Source of the DNA: JBHHYN01 sp046757565
Lineage (GTDB): Bacteria > Pseudomonadota > Gammaproteobacteria > Eutrophobiales > Eutrophobiaceae
Direction of reading: 5' to 3'
NCBI GenBank assembly: GCA_046757565.1
Contig: JBHHYN010000017.1
Coordinates: 1-35,354, forward strand
Length of the DNA: 35,354 nt
The translations under genes and the position numbers were made by a program. Below are positions 32,602 to 35,354 of this stretch, piece by piece. The notes under the pieces were generated by a model. It was not told the DNA's origin. It ran no database searches and saw only the letters and a list, made by a program, of their open reading frames with translations. The number at the start of each line of letters is the position of its first letter. Within the stretch, counting starts at the first letter, position 1.

Positions 32602-33795
32602 ATGCAGGCGTTATTAAACGGGGAAGGCCCCGGTTGGCAGTCCGAATTAAATGCTATTCGTCAACAGGGTCTGTTTCGGACGCGCAAGGAGATCGTCTCC
32701 CCGCAAGGGGCGGTAGTAACAGTCGCCGGCCGTGAAGTCGTGAATTTCTGCAGTAATGACTATCTGGGCCTTGCCAACCATCGAGGCTTGGTCCGCGCCA
32801 TGGGACGTGCGCTCAACCACTTCGGCGTCGGCAGCGGTGCGTCACAGCTCGTGTGCGGCAGGAGCATTGCCCATGCTGCGTTGGAGGAGGCACTGGCGCG
32901 GGCAACCGGCAGGGAGCGGGCGCTGCTGTTTTCATCGGGATATCAGGCCAATCTTGCCGTGGCAACGACACTCTGTCCGGGGCGTAATGATATCATTGTT
33001 GCCGATCGGCTTAGCCACGCTTCCAGCATCGACGGCGCCCGGTTGTCCCGGGCCCGGTTCCGGCGCTATGCCCACATTGATGTCCACGCTTTAGAAAAAC
33101 AGTTAGAAAAGGGCGGCGATCATAGAAAGTTAGTGCTTACAGACGGCGTCTTTAGTATGGACGGAGATATTGCCCCGGTGGGGGATATTGCTGCACGGTG
33201 CCGACGCTCGGGGGCCTGCCTGGCGGTTGATGACGCCCACGGTTTCGGCGTACTGGGGGAGCGGGGCCGGGGAACGCTGGAGCTATTGGGACTGAATGAA
33301 CAGCAGGTGCCCGTGTTGATCGGCACCTTTGGCAAGGCCCTTGGGGTGTTCGGTGCGTTTGTCGCGGGACCGGATGCTATTATTGAGCTGTTAATCCAAC
33401 GCGCCAGACCGTATATTTATACGACTGCTTTACCGCCGGCCATCGCGGTAACGGTTAAGGAGGCCTTGCGATTGCTGGATGACGAAGCGTGGCGCCGTGA
33501 GCGCCTGCGCAGTCTGATCACCTATTTCCGTGGAGGCGCAGCCCGGTTGGGGCTGGCGCTCCCGGGATCGGAGACGCCGATCCAGCCGCTGATTATCGGG
33601 ACAGCCACAGCAGCGGTGGAGCTCAGTGAGAAGCTGTTTCAAAAGGGTCTGTTCATCACTGCAATACGCCCGCCGACAGTCCCCGCCAACAGCGCACGCC
33701 TGCGTATCACCATCACGGCCGCCCATACCGAGTCCCAGATTGATCGCCTGCTGGAAACCCTGTCTCAACTGTTAGACGGAGCAGAGGTTTATTGA
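32602..33795 (+). CDS. bioF: 8-amino-7-oxononanoate synthase
   Basis: PLP enzyme that condenses pimeloyl-thioester with alanine in biotin synthesis. 397 residues from the ATG at 32602; a GTG at 32596 is an alternative. Seen: NFCSNDYLGLANH, FSSGYQANL, DRLSHASSIDGARLS, VDDAHGFGVLG and the PLP lysine at about Lys245 in TFGKALG. Length is near the E. coli 384. Its end overlaps the bioC start. Confidence 0.96.
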   Translation: MQALLNGEGPGWQSELNAIRQQGLFRTRKEIVSPQGAVVTVAGREVVNFCSNDYLGLANHRGLVRAMGRALNHFGVGSGASQLVCGRSIAHAALEEALARATGRERALLFSSGYQANLAVATTLCPGRNDIIVADRLSHASSIDGARLSRARFRRYAHIDVHALEKQLEKGGDHRKLVLTDGVFSMDGDIAPVGDIAARCRRSGACLAVDDAHGFGVLGERGRGTLELLGLNEQQVPVLIGTFGKALGVFGAFVAGPDAIIELLIQRARPYIYTTALPPAIAVTVKEALRLLDDEAWRRERLRSLITYFRGGAARLGLALPGSETPIQPLIIGTATAAVELSEKLFQKGLFITAIRPPTVPANSARLRITITAAHTESQIDRLLETLSQLLDGAEVY

Positions 33796-34691
33796 GTGTT
33801 ATGTGCCGGGGTGGGGAATCGGGCTATAGAACCAGTAAACAGCAGGTGGCTGAAAGTTTTAATTCAGCGGCGGCCCACTACCAACGCGTGGCGGTATTAC
33901 AGCAAACGGTGGCAAAACGCCTGCTGGAACGTCTGCAGTTGATAAATATCGATCCCGGAAGGGTCCTGGATCTTGGCGCCGGGGCCGGATCAACAGCCAG
34001 GCTGCTTGCGAAAAGCTATCACAACGCGGCGATAGTGCATGCGGACCTTGCGCTGAAAATGTTGTGCCAATCGCGCCAGGGTTTTCGCCGTTTCTTCTCC
34101 AGGCATGCATTCGTCTGTACTGATGCCGAATGCCTGGCACTGGCCGGGAGCAGTATCGATTTGGTGTTCTCCAATCTGATGTTGCAATGGTGTAACGATA
34201 TCGATCAGGTCTTCGCTGAGATCAACAGGATAACGCGGTCTGGCGGCTTGTTTATCTTTTCCAGCCTGGGCCCGGACACCCTCAGCGAGCTGCGGCAAAG
34301 CTGGTCAGCGGTGGATGACACGGTGCATGTAAATGCCTTTGTCGATATGCACGATCTGGGTGATGCCCTGGTTCGTGCCGGGTTTGAACAACCAGTAATG
34401 GAGACCGAGGGCTTTACCATGACGTACAGAAACGTTGACAGCCTGATGCGGGAGTTGAAGTTGTTGGGGGCGCATAATGTCAATGTGGGCAGGCGCCGTT
34501 CATTAACGGGCAAGGGGCGGTTAAAGGGGATGCTGAACGAGTATGAAAAATGGCGCAAGGAGGGCCGTTTGCCTGCAACGTATGAAGTAATTTACGGACA
34601 TGCATGGTGCCGTACACAGAGCGAGAAACAAGACCCGGACCGGGGCGTGGTTAGCGTCCCAGTCTCAGCGATAACCCACCGGCAGGCGTAG
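33792..34691 (+). CDS. bioC: Malonyl-ACP O-methyltransferase
   Basis: SAM methyltransferase that caps malonyl-ACP to start pimelate synthesis. Seen: AESFNSAAAHYQRVAVLQ, the SAM loop VLDLGAGAGSTARLL (about 58-72), DLVFSNLMLQWCNDIDQVFAEI and SLGPDTLSELRQSW. The frame starts TTG at 33792, overlapping the bioF stop (TTGA) with GAGG upstream; an ATG at 33801 would give 296 residues and is almost as likely. bioH, often beside bioC, is not next to it. Confidence 0.9.
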   Translation: MSVMCRGGESGYRTSKQQVAESFNSAAAHYQRVAVLQQTVAKRLLERLQLINIDPGRVLDLGAGAGSTARLLAKSYHNAAIVHADLALKMLCQSRQGFRRFFSRHAFVCTDAECLALAGSSIDLVFSNLMLQWCNDIDQVFAEINRITRSGGLFIFSSLGPDTLSELRQSWSAVDDTVHVNAFVDMHDLGDALVRAGFEQPVMETEGFTMTYRNVDSLMRELKLLGAHNVNVGRRRSLTGKGRLKGMLNEYEKWRKEGRLPATYEVIYGHAWCRTQSEKQDPDRGVVSVPVSAITHRQA

Positions 34692-34734
34692 CCGTGTCGC
34701 GGAAGGGCCGGCAGTGCCGGTATTTCAGGGAACC

Positions 34735-35354
34735 ATGAGCGGTGTGTTTATAACCGGGACGGACACGGGAGCGGGCAAGACCCGGATCACCACGGCCCTG
34801 ATGGAAGCGATGAAAAGTAAAGGGCTGACTGTCGCCGGGATGAAACCGGTTGCTTGCGGTTGCACCGTAAGGCCGGGCGGACCCCGCAACGATGACGCCC
34901 TGCTTCTCCAGAAACACGCCAGTCATCCTCCCCCTTACGAGCGTGTTAACCCCTATGCACTGCCCTTGCCAGCATCGCCTCAACTTGCTGCTGAACAGGC
35001 CCGTGTCGTTATTCATACGGGCCCTCTCGTTGATGCGTACCACCGGCTGACCGTTCAGGCCGAGATCGTCGTTGTCGAAGGCATTGGTGGCTGGCGTGTT
35101 TATCTTGACCGAGACCTGCAAATGGCCGATCTGATCAAGGTCTTACGCCTGCCGGTTATCCTGGTTGTCGGGCTGCGTCTGGGCTGTATCAACCACGCCA
35201 TGTTGTCCTTGGAGTCGATCCTTGCCGATAACATCAGGCTGTTGGGCTGGATCGGTAACCATATCGATCCGAATTTCCTGCATTCGCGGGAGTCCGTAGC
35301 CTTCCTGACACGGTCATTTGACGCGCCTCTGCTCGGCGACGTCCCCTACCTGCC
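34735..35354 (+). CDS. bioD: Dethiobiotin synthetase, cut by window end
   Basis: ATP-dependent closure of the ureido ring from 7,8-diaminopelargonate and CO2. The frame is open from the ATG at 34735 (AGGGA upstream) to the window end, 206 codons, translated by hand. Seen: P-loop GTDTGAGKT (residues 8-16, Lys15), KPVACG with Lys37, VVVEGIGGW and VILVVGLRLGCINHAML. Position 41 is Cys where E. coli has Ser. The C-terminus lies outside the window. Confidence 0.96.
   Translation, partial: MSGVFITGTDTGAGKTRITTALMEAMKSKGLTVAGMKPVACGCTVRPGGPRNDDALLLQKHASHPPPYERVNPYALPLPASPQLAAEQARVVIHTGPLVDAYHRLTVQAEIVVVEGIGGWRVYLDRDLQMADLIKVLRLPVILVVGLRLGCINHAMLSLESILADNIRLLGWIGNHIDPNFLHSRESVAFLTRSFDAPLLGDVPYL

Noticed and set aside
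34651..35121. A 156-codon open frame on the minus strand
   Set aside because: It lies opposite bioC and bioD, which have clear family motifs; its own sequence resembles nothing.

Overview
The window is bacterial chromosome from a gammaproteobacterium. The evidence is a GyrB of E. coli-like length (798 residues), a DUF2782/LOG/polA cluster, hisAFIE followed by tatABC, and a replication-origin neighbourhood in which rpmH-rnpA-yidD-yidC-mnmE reads left and dnaA-dnaN-recF-gyrB reads right. I cannot place the genus. No tRNA, rRNA, CRISPR array or insertion sequence was seen.

Layout. 1-1291: a sigma-54 activator response regulator whose receiver domain is broken by a frame change at the window edge. 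1353-2506 (minus): DUF2782 protein and LOG-family enzyme, divergent from polA (2544-5255). 5256-5560: a 305-base spacer. 5561-9421: hisA, hisF, hisI, hisE, then tatA, tatB, tatC. 9364-11362 (minus): a membrane-anchored C13 (legumain/caspase-like) protease whose gene overlaps the tatC 3' end, preceded by a rhodanese. 11655-20640: ilvE, a zinc-finger protein, then a cell-envelope glycan region (ELM1 family, two GT4, an O-antigen ligase and three GT9 proteins, DUF6165), with its right-hand third on the minus strand. 20716-24447 (minus): mnmE, yidC, yidD, rnpA, rpmH. 24448-30799: dnaA, dnaN, recF, gyrB with DnaA boxes in both flanking spacers of dnaA. 30808-31509 (minus): comF. 31587-35354: bioB, bioF, bioC, bioD (cut by the window end).

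How the parts work together. The origin region carries replication initiation (DnaA, DnaN), repair and topology genes. It also holds two near-perfect parS centromere sites, both inside recF, so chromosome segregation by ParB probably starts here. The biotin genes have a readable control region: a TTGACA/TATTAT promoter overlapped by a BirA-type operator with the same 16-base spacing as E. coli bioO, whose left half lies in the first codons of the divergent comF. The his genes end a pathway whose usual upstream partners (hisB, hisH) are absent here. The biotin genes lack bioH from its common slot.

Most of the window is core genome. The least understood elements are the C13 protease/rhodanese pair with its ACCATGGT tandem palindrome, the DUF6165-GT9 coupled pair, and the ELM1-family gene in the envelope glycan cluster. 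Several genes use GTG (dnaA, rnpA, yidD) or TTG (comF, DUF6165, ELM1, possibly bioC) starts.
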